This document shows, one piece after another, positions 1 through 9,666 of a stretch of 64,000 bases of DNA. Under the pieces are notes generated by a model. The model worked only from the letters and a program-made list of their open reading frames with translations. It was not told the DNA's origin and did not search any database. How positions within the stretch are numbered: the stretch's first letter is position 1; every line of letters starts with the position of its first letter. Where the stretch lies: positions 13,687,914 to 13,751,913 of the forward strand of contig CM070588.1 of NCBI GenBank assembly GCA_036346355.1. Direction: 5' to 3'. The DNA is from Rhipidocladum racemiflorum. Its lineage: Eukaryota; Streptophyta; Magnoliopsida; Poales; Poaceae. Made by a program: the position numbers and the translations under genes.

Positions 1-2
1 TA

Positions 3-641
3 TCGTACGTCCCCCGGACGGCGATCAAGTCGCAGGTCTTGGCGGACTTCGTCGCCGAGTGGACCGAGGCGCAAGTCCCTGCGGTGGTCGAGGACCCAGA
101 GTACTGGACGATGTACTTCGACGGGTCCTACACCAAGAACGGAGCCGGCGCGGGGGTCGTCATCATCTCCCCACTCGGCAACAAGCTCCAGTACGCCATC
201 CGTCTGCTCTTCGACGCCACCAACAATATCGCTGAGTACGAAGCCCTCGTCAACGGTCTTCATATCGCCGCCGACCTTGGCGCTCGGCGGCTTTACATTC
301 ACGGCGATTCCAAGTTGGTGGTCGACCAAGTGATGAAAGCCTCCAAGCCCCGCGACGCTCGGATGGCCGCCTATTGCTTGGAGGTCCGCAAGCTCGAAGA
401 AAAGTTTACGGGATTCGAGCTTCATCACAGTTACCGGCACTATAATGGTGAAGCTGACTCCCTCGCCAACCTTGCCTCCGGGAAAGGGCCGGTTCCCCCT
501 GGGATCTTTGTCTCCGACCTCCGTAAACCATCAATCCGATTGGATCCGAGTACTGAGGGCATCGCCGACCCCCCAAAGCGGATGCTCCGGCCGATTCTCG
601 GCCGGACGCTCGCCCGCCCGGGTCGGATTTGGGTGTCCTGA
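3..641 (+). pseudogene. RNase H domain of TAT gypsy pol (partial)
   Basis: This is the C-terminal part of a Ty3/gypsy polyprotein, open from the left edge. The RNase H domain starts near MYFDGSYTKNGAGAG (catalytic Asp in FDGS), continues with a NNIAEYEAL helix (catalytic Glu) and a HGDSKLVVDQV strand (second Asp), and ends near HHSYRHYNGEADSLANLAS (last Asp). RNase H degrades the RNA strand of the RNA/DNA hybrid during reverse transcription. The wording is that of the RIRE2/Retand group. The frame closes at 641, while the integrase continues in another frame from about 629, so a frameshift lies near 600-640. No start codon is assigned because the reading frame is internal to pol. Confidence 0.85.
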
Positions 642-1891
642 ACGTCGAGACCGACTGGAGACGACCCTTCATCAACCGGCTAACAGATGGGTCACTCCCC
701 GCCGATACCACCGAGGCTCGACGCCTCGCTCGGCGGGCCAAGTCTTTTGTCCTGGTTGACGACACCCTCTACAAGAGGAGCCCATCCGGAGTCCTTCAGA
801 AGTGCATCCCGGCTGACCAAGGGAAGCGCCTTCTGCTCGACATCCACGGCGGGGTCTGCGGGCACCATGCTGCGCCACGGTCCCTGGTAGGAAAGGCCTT
901 CCGACAAGGTTTCTACTGGCCGACCGCAGTGGCGGACGCAACACAGATTGCCCGCACCTGCGAAGGATGCCAATTCTTCGCCAGGCAGACACACCTGCCT
1001 GCGCAAGCCCTACAGACGATCCCCATTACGTGGCCCTTCACGGTTTGGGGGCTCGATCTGGTCGGGCCCTTCAGGAAGGCGCCCGGGGGCTACACTCACT
1101 TGCTCGTCGCCGTGGACAAATTCACCAAGTTGATAGAAGCCAAGCCGCTGGCGACTATCACCTCGGCGCAAGCAGCAAGCTTCTTCCGCGACATTGTCTA
1201 CCGCTTCGGAGTCCCAAACTCCATCATCACCGACAACGGAACGCAGTTCACAGGAAAGGAGTTCCTCGAGTTCTGCGATGACTTCAACATCCGAGTCGAC
1301 TGGGCAGCAGTTGCGCACCCCCGCGGCAACGGCCAGGCCGAATGGGCCAACGGCATGATCCTCCAAGGACTCAAACCGCGAATCTTCAGTCGACTGAAGA
1401 AATTCGTGGGACGGTGGGTCGCCGAGCTGCCTCTCGTCCTTTGGAGCCTATGAACCACGCCGACCCGGTCGACTGGTTTCACCCCTTTCTTCTTGGTGTT
1501 CGGAGCGGAGGCCGTCTTCCCGACCGACCTCGAGTACGGCGCGCCTAGGATACAGAACTACGACATCGCGCGAGGGGCGGAAGCGCAGCAGGACGACCTC
1601 GATCAACTCGATGAAGCACGAGACGTTGCGGTCTTGCGATCGGCCAAATATCAGCAGACGCTACGCCGCTACCACAGTCGACTGATTCGCGGCCGGTCGT
1701 TCGAAGTTGGTGACTTAGTACTTCGGCAAGTCCAGTCCGCGAGGGACAGGCACAAGCTCTCTCCGCCCTGGGAGGGCCCTTTTACCGTCGCGGAAGTCCT
1801 CCGACCCGGTACTTTTTGACTCAAAGACACTGAAGGAAATCTTGTGACCAATGCCTGGAACATAGAGAAGCTGAGAAGGTTCTATCCGTAG
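629..1891 (+). pseudogene. Integrase domain of TAT gypsy pol, with two nonsense codons
   Basis: This encodes the retroviral-type integrase that inserts element cDNA into the host chromosome. The zinc-binding HHCC region contains HGGVCGHHA and CEGCQFF. The catalytic core has GLDLVGPF (first Asp), ITDNGTQF (second Asp) and HPRGNGQAE followed by the expected Glu region, then a C-terminal DLVLRQVQ segment. The natural end is probably the TAG at 1889-1891, after a conserved NAWNIEKLRRFYP tail. Two in-frame TGA codons at 1451-1453 and 1817-1819 stand where the family normally has Arg, consistent with CGA to TGA change. The protein is therefore broken in at least three places, counting the frameshift near 620. 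Confidence 0.85.
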
Positions 1892-2342
1892 TCAGCCTCT
1901 CTCCTCTTTGTACCGCTCGAGAGAAACTTGAGCAAAGGAAGCCGCGGCAGTCGGACGACCGACCAAGTGCTTTTTTTCTCTCTATCTCGAAATCTCTCCC
2001 GTTTTTTGATTGACCACAAGCACTACGATCTCCGCCCCGAAAGCAGAGGTCCCGAAGTAGTACCCTGCGGGCCACAAAGTCCGCAACCGCAGGGATGACC
2101 GACCAGTGGTTGGTCAGGCCATTCCGTCCCGTCGACAAGGGCGCACTAAGCACCGCCTTGAAACCTACACCTGACCCCTTGCGGTCCCTAAAAGGCTGCG
2201 GTTACGGGCAAGCGCAAAGGCGAAATCTTAAAGAAAGAAGAAAAACGGGAGCAAACAGAGACGAAGGAAAAGCGCGATCGCTTTATTAAAATACAGGAGG
2301 AGCGTCAGTCCCATCAGAAAAGCATCACCCTCCGAGGCTTCT
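1892..2342. other. Non-coding spacer of TAT gypsy after pol
   Basis: About 450 bases lie between the pol stop and the end of the small antisense ORF. I see no protein of known type on either strand. It is part of the long post-integrase region typical of TAT elements. Confidence 0.5.
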
Positions 2343-3738
2343 TCACTCGGTGAATGCACGGTACTCCTCTTGGTGTGCGCCCAGCCAGCCGAACGACGCG
2401 TGACGTCGCTCCGTCACCGCCCGGACCAGCGGCGCCCTCACCTCCGCCCTCACCTCCCACAGGCGAGGAATGCCCGCGACAAGGACGCCAACTGTAACAT
2501 CCTCAAATTTATAAAGTAATAAAAATCCAATATTAAAAATGTGAAATCATTTCCTTGCTTCATTTTATGATTTCTTGTGCAATTGCTTATGTGATGATTG
2601 AATGAAATGCTTGCTTGGACTATAGAAAGAAAATGGAAAAGAGAAAATATCAAATGGTTAGATGGTAAGTATAAGAAATTACCATGGTAAATTTTGTAAC
2701 CAACCTTGTTCAGCTCTTTAATGCACCCTTAGCTGGTCAAAAGACCATGAGCATACATCTATTGTTAAACAAAACAATTTAAAATGCTAGATCTCACCTC
2801 TGTCCAGATCTTTGTCAGATTTTTAGAGAGAATTGTGGAGCAATCTAGGCCTTGGAAGTTTTACCATAAGACCTCAGACATATCACCTTCATCTACAAAA
2901 ATTTTCGAAAATTATTAAAAAGGTTAGATATTTATTTGTATTTAATCAAAGCAGATTTGAAATTCTGCTGAAATCAGTAAATAAATTCCAGGAAAATAAA
3001 TATTGGGAATTTAGTTTTGAAATTTTTATGGTAGAGACATATTGTAAGAACATACCTTCAGTAAAAATTTCAAAATTAGACATGTTGATTTAGTCCCATA
3101 ACCAATCTGAAAACCGAATTGGTTTTATTGTGCAGTCGGCAATGTCAGATTTTTAATTAAATCACCGTAGATCATTTTAACCCCAAAATTTTACTGGAGG
3201 TAGATATCTTAGCCGTTAGCTTGGTCAAAAAGTTTCGAAAAATCTGGAGGTGAAGTGGACCGTGAATTAATTGAGCTTCTGCGCTGTCTGTGGAGGAAGT
3301 CCTAGAACTCTCCCTCCATCCTTGCGTGTGGGGGCCGCGTGGCAGGGGCTTCTAGCCGGTTCCCTTTGCCATGCGTCTCTGCCAGGTGGGTCACCCTCGT
3401 GCGCTAGGCCCACGCATCGGTCTCTTCCCCTCTTTCTCTCTTTCTTTCCTTCGTCTCGCTGCCAGTGGCCCCGGGACCCGGCTGTCGGCTCCTTCTCCTT
3501 CCTCTCGTCTCCACTCTCCTCTCTCTCGCTCTCAGACAAGCCGACAAAGAACCGAAACCGCCTCACTGTTTGTCCTTTTCTCGCCGCAATCTCGTACGCC
3601 CCGAGGCTGCCACGCCACCACAACCCATACCCTGCCACCCTGTGGTCATCACCGAGCTGGAGAAGGACATCCAGAGACCACCGTGAGGCGCCGCCGTAAT
3701 CCCCTTCTCCAATCCTCATCACAGAGCCCTCCTTCGCC

Positions 3739-3746
3739 TATTTAAA
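3739..3746 (+). promoter_or_regulatory. Likely TATA box of solo LTR S1
   Basis: TATTTAAA lies at the end of a GC-rich stretch, in the same setting as the TATTTAA of the T1 LTR. The SIRE copia inserted only about 45 bases downstream, so this promoter now points into C2. Confidence 0.5.
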
Positions 3747-3953
3747 GGAACGAAAAGGACCTCTAAACACCACCAAACCCGGGTGTCACACTGTGAAATC
3801 ATGTGCTGAAAAATTGGCTTTGAACTGAAAAATTAACTTAGATTTGAATTTGCAAAATGTGTTTGTTCATGTGTTTTGACAATTTGACAAGAAACAGTAA
3901 GTTACGCATTAGCGCCGGACAAAGTTCTCAAGAAACAGTAAGTTTCCCATCTG

Positions 3954-4362
3954 CGACGGACAGTGTTTTTGGGTCTGTTGTGAACATGTTTTTGAGCCCA
4001 TGACCAAAGTCATTTTCACATGTACAACGGACAGTTTTTCTTGGTCCGTTGTGAACAAGCTTTTTCGGTTTGGATAATTTCTTGGAACCAAGATTTTCAC
4101 ATGTACAACGGACTAATTCTTTTTGTCCGTCGTGAATGGACTTTTTCTAGGTTTTACTTTTGTGAAACCGAAGCGTGGCACGCTTATGCGCGGACAAGCT
4201 TCGGTCCGTTAGAACTTGTTTTGAGCTCATGACCGAAACCATTTTTAGTATGTACAACGGACCAACTTTGTTTGTCCGTTGTGAACGTGTTTTTCCGCGT
4301 TTGGTTGGCTTCTTGGAACAGAAACTTTTCTATACAACGGACCAACTTTGTTTGTCCGTCGT
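3954..4362. repeat. Array of six ~80-bp units with CGGAC...GTCCG inverted repeats (C2 5' LTR)
   Basis: Dyads with left arm ACAACGGAC and right arm GTCCGTTGT (or GTCCGTCGT) lie at 4024-4052, 4105-4133, 4254-4282 and 4334-4362. Degenerate ones lie at 3954-3981 and 4191-4210. Starts are 63-86 bases apart. Each unit also carries a GTGAAC plus T-rich segment. The same array is at about 9829-10232 in the 3' LTR. Confidence 0.85.
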
Positions 4363-4933
4363 GAATGCGTTTTCGCTCAATTAGGTTTTGAGCGATTTGG
4401 ATTTGAATTTTGAATGTGAATTTGAAATTTGTGATGATTTCATGATGCTTCTTTTGAAATGGACTTTATGCAATACTCATGTGAGTAGTTGCATGGATTG
4501 ACATTGAGTCAAGTCGTGGACTTGTGCTCGGATTTGTTTTAGGTTTGTTCATGTGCAGTATTGCTCAAGACGAATGTGGTCGATGACGGACCGGAACTAG
4601 GTTCATGGAGGAACTGAGGTTCGGACTAGGTTCAGGAGGAACTGAGGTCTTGGTGGTCAAGGATGTCATGCGGGATGTTCGCTAAGAGAATGGTGCACAT
4701 GAAGAATGGTTAGTCACGTGAGAATGGCAGAAGGTCATCGCGTGCAAAGTGTTAGTCACGTGAGTATGGCAGGTGGCCATACGCGTGCAAAGTGTTAGTC
4801 ACGTGAGTATGGTAGGGTTGCCATACGCGTGCAAGAGTTGTACTCGGCTAGGTTTTGCCAAGTAGAGTTGTGTTGGATACGGATTCCTTCTAGGGAATAG
4901 GAATCGTATTCAGAACTCCTTGTGGGTTGGTCC

Positions 4934-4941
4934 TTTAAATA
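4934..4941 (+). promoter_or_regulatory. TATA-like box of C2 LTR
   Basis: TTTAAATA is followed by AGGAGGGG and a transition to likely transcribed sequence. The identical copy in the 3' LTR is at 10813-10820. The start site would be about 30 bases downstream. Confidence 0.5.
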
Positions 4942-5613
4942 GGAGGGGTGTCTCCTGTTAAAGGGCATCAATCGAACCAAGTAGAGCTGAGCGCATCAAG
5001 CTTTGAGCTTGGTTTTAGGGTTTGTACTCTTTTGATGAGAGTATTTTAGACAAGAAATAAAGATCAATTCTTCCAAGATTTTTGCGTGCTACAGTAACCA
5101 CGTCGCTACAATATTTTCTGTTTTGGTTCTTGTTTGCATGCTTGTTCTAGTTCTAGATTGGTTTTTGTTCTTCAAGTTTTATCTTGATTTGATCCATCAA
5201 AAACCTCTCTAGGGTATTGATCTAGTGTTTCTCAAAGTCTAGTTGATCAATCTTTTGTCGTTCTTGTTTAATCTTGAAGTTTAGATTAGATTGATTCTCG
5301 TCAAGTTCTGGATCAGCAAGCTTGCGAAGCTTATAACTTTTGATCCATAAGTCCGATCGAGCTGATTCTTTTTTGGTTCGATTCGTATTGGAATCTAGTT
5401 TCTTGTGTCCAAATTTCAGATCGTTTAGACGGTTGGATCTCCAGGAATTCACGTTTTACCAAACCTCTGTCATTCTGTTTTTGTCGAAAACGAGGCAATT
5501 ATTTGGTTCTGTTTTGGGGTGAACTTTTAATAGGTCAAGAATTTGGTTTTAGCTTCCGCACAATCATTCACCCCCCCTCTGATTGCTATATTCGTATACT
5601 TCGATCCTACAAG

Positions 5614-5625
5614 TGGTATCAGAGC
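5614..5625 (+). other. Primer binding site of C2
   Basis: TGGTATCAGAGC is complementary to the 3' end of initiator Met-tRNA. It begins two bases after the 5' LTR and marks where minus-strand cDNA synthesis starts. Confidence 0.9.
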
Positions 5626-5663
5626 AAGGTTTCTCTAATCTATCTTAACCGGTGATTAGATCA

Positions 5664-7895
5664 ATGGATCGTTATTCGACAAAACCATGTGTGTTCGATG
5701 GTGTTGATTTTCAGTTTTGGAAGGCCAAGATGGAGGCGTTCATCCAAGCACAGGGCTTCACAATTTGGGAGAAGGTCTACAAGCCATATGAAGTCCCTGC
5801 AAACGACAACGTCAACGACACCAATCGCACACATGTTGAAGCAAATAGCAAGGCGCGCAACTTGATCATCCAAGGCTTGGGACGCAGCGACTTTGATCGT
5901 GTGGTTCATCTTCGATCCAAGATATGAGGTATGGAAATCTCTTTGTGATTACCATGAGGGTTCTAACACTGTCAAAGAGGTTCGCCAAGATATTTACAAA
6001 AAAGAATACATGCGTTTTGAGATGAAACCTAGTGAATCAGATGACTTCTTTGCACGTTTCAATAAAATTCTTAGCAATCTACGTGTCGTTGGAGTTAGCT
6101 ACACCTGATGCTGAAAATGCTCGACAATTGCTTAGTGCTTTGGACATGTCAGTGGGAGATGAAAGTAACATCTATACAAGAATCTACTACCATGAGCACA
6201 CTCACATTAGATGTTCTTTACTCTAAGTTGAAAACTCATGAGTTGGATGTTCTTGCCAGAAGGGTAACATTAAATCAATTGCTTTGATCTCTAACCCTAA
6301 CATGTCAAATGCAAATTCTTCTTCTAGCTTTGCCTTGTCTTCCATGTCTTCTTTAACAGATGAGCAACTTGAAGAGTTTCTGAAGAAGATCTCGCACTAC
6401 TCTCTTCTCGCTTTAACAAAGCTTTGCGAGAATGTGAGAATGAGAAAGAGAGGTGGTCCTCCAAGATGCTATGAGTGTGGTGACCTCAACCATATTCGCA
6501 CAAATTGTCCTAAGCTTGCAGGAAAAACATCAAAGGAGGAGAAGGACAACGATGTAAGGAATGAGAAGAAAAGGTTCTCGTCAAATGATAGGAAGAAGAA
6601 GAGCTTCATCAACTGCAAGGTGGTTCACCGAGTTCTTTCCGCCTTGAACAAGTCAATTTGAGCGATGTGGACTCGGAGAGCAGCGAAGATGATGCAACTC
6701 CAAGCAAGCATGATTTGATAGGATTGTGTCTCATGGCAAGCAGCAAGGATAGCTTCACCGAGGATCTACCACGATAATGACTTCAATGAGGTAGATCCCT
6801 CTTATGATGAATTAGCTATTGCTGTTGCTCGACTTGGTAAATTGCTTGATAAACGTGACAAGAAAATTAAGAAACATGATTTTATTGTTGAGTTATTGAA
6901 TGCTGAAATTGCTAGACTTAAAACCTTGATTCTCGATGATGATGCTTGCAAATCATGTGACTTAATTTACAATGAGCTTACTTTGCTTAGGAAAGAACAT
7001 GTTACCTTGTTAGAGCAAATCAATGCTGAAAATGAGAAAAATGAGAAACTTGTTAAACATGCTAGTTGTTCTACCATTGATTAACATGATACAACTCCAT
7101 GTTCTATATGCTCCATACTAGAATTGAAGTTGCATGATGCAAATGCTAGGTTTCTCAAATGACAGAAGATTTGCTTACACATGAGGTTCTTTCATGCTCA
7201 ACTTGTCGCAAGCAAAAGGAAAAGTGGACGTTCCTCGTAATAATTGTTTAACTCTTTCTCGAAAAATTGATTACTTGGAAAAGTCATTAGAACGTTTCAC
7301 TAAAGGAAAGAAAAACCTAAACATGATCTTGGATCAATCAAAAGTCAGCACTCATAACAAAGGTTTAGGTTTTGATTCTTATGCTCATCATAAATCACAT
7401 GCTCCCACTGTTGTCAAAACACTTGAAAGTGGAAAATTTGACATTGTCAATGAGCCTAAGAAAATTGTCTTTAAGTCTGCTGGAGTGTTATCTTCTACTA
7501 TGATGAATGCAAATGTTGCTTCTACTTCTAAAGCCAAACATCCTGTTAAGTACACTTGCACTCATTGTGGTAGAGATGGACATTTAGTAGATTTTTGCTT
7601 TAGACTAGCCAAACAACAAAAGAAAGAAAGAGCTAAGGCTAGGTCTAATTTTAGAAAGGCACGCTTTGCTTCTCACTACGTGCCTAGGGTGATGCAAGCA
7701 CCTTTTGTTGCTAGAAACACGGGAACAGGCAAATTTGATTTTGTGCATAAGATCGCTCGTGTTGTGCCTACTGTTGTCCGTCGTGGTGTCTCAAGATCGA
7801 TTCCTAAACATCTTATTTCTAACCCCAGCATCGAGACCTCGACACTTTCTCGCTTCTATGTAGGCCTCTCACGAGGAAGGAGAACATGTGGCTAG
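5664..7895 (+). pseudogene. Gag of SIRE-type copia C2 (frameshifted)
   Basis: This encodes the nucleocapsid polyprotein that packages element RNA. The start chosen is the ATG at 5664 (MDRYSTKPCVFDGVDFQFW), because FDG..FxFWK is the usual start of a copia gag domain; an upstream in-frame ATG is at 5652. The reading passes through several frames: 5652-5927, 5893-6108, 6284-6661, 6842-7084 and 7194-7895. Two CCHC zinc knuckles are visible: CYECGDLNHIRTNC (about 6469-6510) and CTHCGRDGHLVDFC (about 7558-7599). Between them is a lysine- and leucine-rich, coiled-coil-like stretch (about 6842-7330). Two knuckles and a long gag are usual for SIRE elements. Frameshifts and stops near 5920, 6105, 6660 and 7084 prevent a full protein. 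Confidence 0.8.
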
Positions 7896-8530
7896 TAAAT
7901 TTCGGATGCTCACTTCATATGTTCAAAGGATAAGTTTTGGTTCTTCTTCACTTGTGCATCTCATGCTAAAAGTGTTGCCTTTGAAGATACTTCTTCCACT
8001 TCTTTTTTCGCAATAGGCACTAGTCCAAATAGTGCAGGTACAGGTGCATATGTTCAGGGGGAGAGTGTCTTTGTTCATAAAAGATGATGATGATGTCATG
8101 AGGATGAGATAATTGGAGGTTTACATGAGAGACTCTTCCCACGTGCTTGTGTGTGCTTGTGTGCTTGTTTTCAAGCTTCCCACGTGCTTCACATCGACAA
8201 GCTATCTTCAGGTATCTTCATAGAACTCAAGATTTTGGCATTTGGCTTTCTGCTTCCTCATGGATTAGTTTAAGAGCTTTTTCTGATGTTGACTTTGGAG
8301 GATGTTGATTTGATTTGGTTCGTGCCACCTCTTGAGTAATCCCTTTTCTTGAGCATATTGATACTGGATTTCACTTTCTTAGAGATCATGTTGAAAAAGA
8401 AAATATTGTGCTTCATCATGTAGATACTGAACATCAATTGGCAGACATTTTCACAAAACCTTTGTCTTCTTCTCGTTTTGCTTTTATTCGGGGAGAACTT
8501 GGGATTGTTCATCCAATGGGTTTGTTTTGA
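7893..8530 (+). pseudogene. Pol remnants of C2 (protease trace and RNase H ends)
   Basis: Just after gag a degenerate protease start can be seen (a NFGCSLHM-like match to the usual DSGCSRHM), which soon loses frame. At about 8225-8300 a short AFSDVDFGG segment matches the start of copia RNase H. At 8359-8530 the end of RNase H remains (HIDTGFHFLRDHV, then LADIFTKPL, where the copia motif is clear). Integrase, reverse transcriptase and the middle of RNase H are missing. At least two internal deletions are therefore needed. The element could have moved only with proteins supplied by a relative. Confidence 0.75.
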
Positions 8531-8918
8531 AAGGGAAGTTTCTTTGCCAAGTTCTTTCACTTAATGAGCTCATTTTATCATATTTCTTTATATGTTATGT
8601 AATTGAGCTAATATATGATAATCTAATTATCTCACTTGAACTAAAAATGACATTGCGGAATTCCCTGGACTGATTATCTATAGCTAAATACTCTGTGATA
8701 TCTTACTCTTCTAGGCTTGATATTGAATCCTCTTGACAAATTTGGGCTATGAAGCAAGTGTGGTTTCAACTTTACTCTTTCATAAGACCTTTTAATCACT
8801 TTTGCATGTTTATAATCAAAGAAAAATGAAAAGAAAAGGGAATCAATAAAAAGGGTTGTTAAAAGCAAAAAACCTCAAGTTATGTGCTTCAGGCTTGCTT
8901 TCCCTAAAAAGATAAGAT

Positions 8919-9009
8919 GTATGCTTCAAGCATGCCATTCCCTCAAAGATAAGATGTATGCTTCAAGCATGCCACTCCTTAAAAAAGAAGTATGCTTCAA
9001 GCATGCCAC
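8919..9009. repeat. Short tandem repeat, three copies of TATGCTTCAAGCATGCCA
   Basis: The 18-base core occurs at 8920-8937, 8957-8974 and 8991-9008, spaced 37 and 34 bases, with AAAGATAAGATG between the first two. The core holds the palindrome ATGCTTCAAGCAT. A diverged copy precedes it at about 8882-8900. It lies in the non-coding 3' part of C2. Confidence 0.8.
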
Positions 9010-9355
9010 ATGCAACTTATTGTTTAAAGATTAAATTGGTCTACTAGATTGGAGTTGAAACTACTTGCTCGCCCTAAGTTGTTAGTTGCTTCAATTTTTA
9101 AAGCCTTGCTTTTTCTGCTAAGATTTTGCTTAGTACTTGGCTATAGTTGACTGAATTGAGGTTGAGATGCATGTCATTCCCTAACTTGTTAGAATCACTT
9201 CAAGATCATGTATTTTGCATATTATATAAGGTTATATGATCGAATGAGCTCATCTTTTCCTATCTTGGCACTTCCTTGTTTCTCCTTGTGAAATCTTTGC
9301 TACAGGAAAAATTTTGAACCTGTTCTCTCTTTTGTACTCTTGATGAATCCATTGT

Positions 9356-9666
9356 CAAAGGGGGAGAAATTTGGGAATCATTGAAAAGTTTAAGGAAAAA
9401 GGGGGAGAAGAAAAAGGGGGAGTTGTGTTTGGAAATTTGAGAATTTTGGGAGAAGTTTGGAGTATTTTGAAATTTTTGGACACATTGCACATTCACACAC
9501 ATTTTCATTCTCAGGGGGGGATTTTGTTTTGCATTTTGGTCAAAGGGGGATTTCTGTGTTTTCTTACTTTGGTCTTTGATCCTTTGGATTTCAAAATCTT
9601 TGGTAAAGTGAATGCCAAATGATCAATTCTAAGTGGTGTTGCCAATGTTTTCATCAAGGGGGAGAT
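9356..9666 (+). other. Multiple polypurine tracts before the C2 3' LTR
   Basis: AAAGGGGGAG-like tracts occur at about 9356, 9399, 9413, 9515 (CAGGGGGG) and 9542. The functional one, AAGGGGGAGA at 9656-9665, lies one base before the 3' LTR. Several such tracts are a known habit of SIRE-type elements. Confidence 0.8.

Larger units (their letters stand above)
3792..5611 (+). repeat. 5' LTR of C2 (1820 bp)
   Basis: It starts TGTGAAATCATGTGC and ends CGATCCTACA, directly before the PBS. It matches 9667-11490 along its length, with small indels concentrated at CG-rich spots. It contains an array of inverted repeats (3954-4362) and a TATA-like TTTAAATA (4934-4941). Three copies of a short unit built on GTTAGTCACGTGAG lie at about 4708-4810. 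Confidence 0.95.

Noticed and set aside
3267..3745. Overlapping ORFs on both strands in S1
   Set aside because: They lie in GC-rich LTR sequence just before the TATA box. Open frames on both strands together suggest composition, and no motif is visible.
3954..4362. CRISPR-like array or microRNA cluster
   Set aside because: The units are degenerate LTR repeats with internal symmetry, occur in both LTRs of a retrotransposon in plant DNA, and have no spacer structure. No evidence for processing as microRNA.
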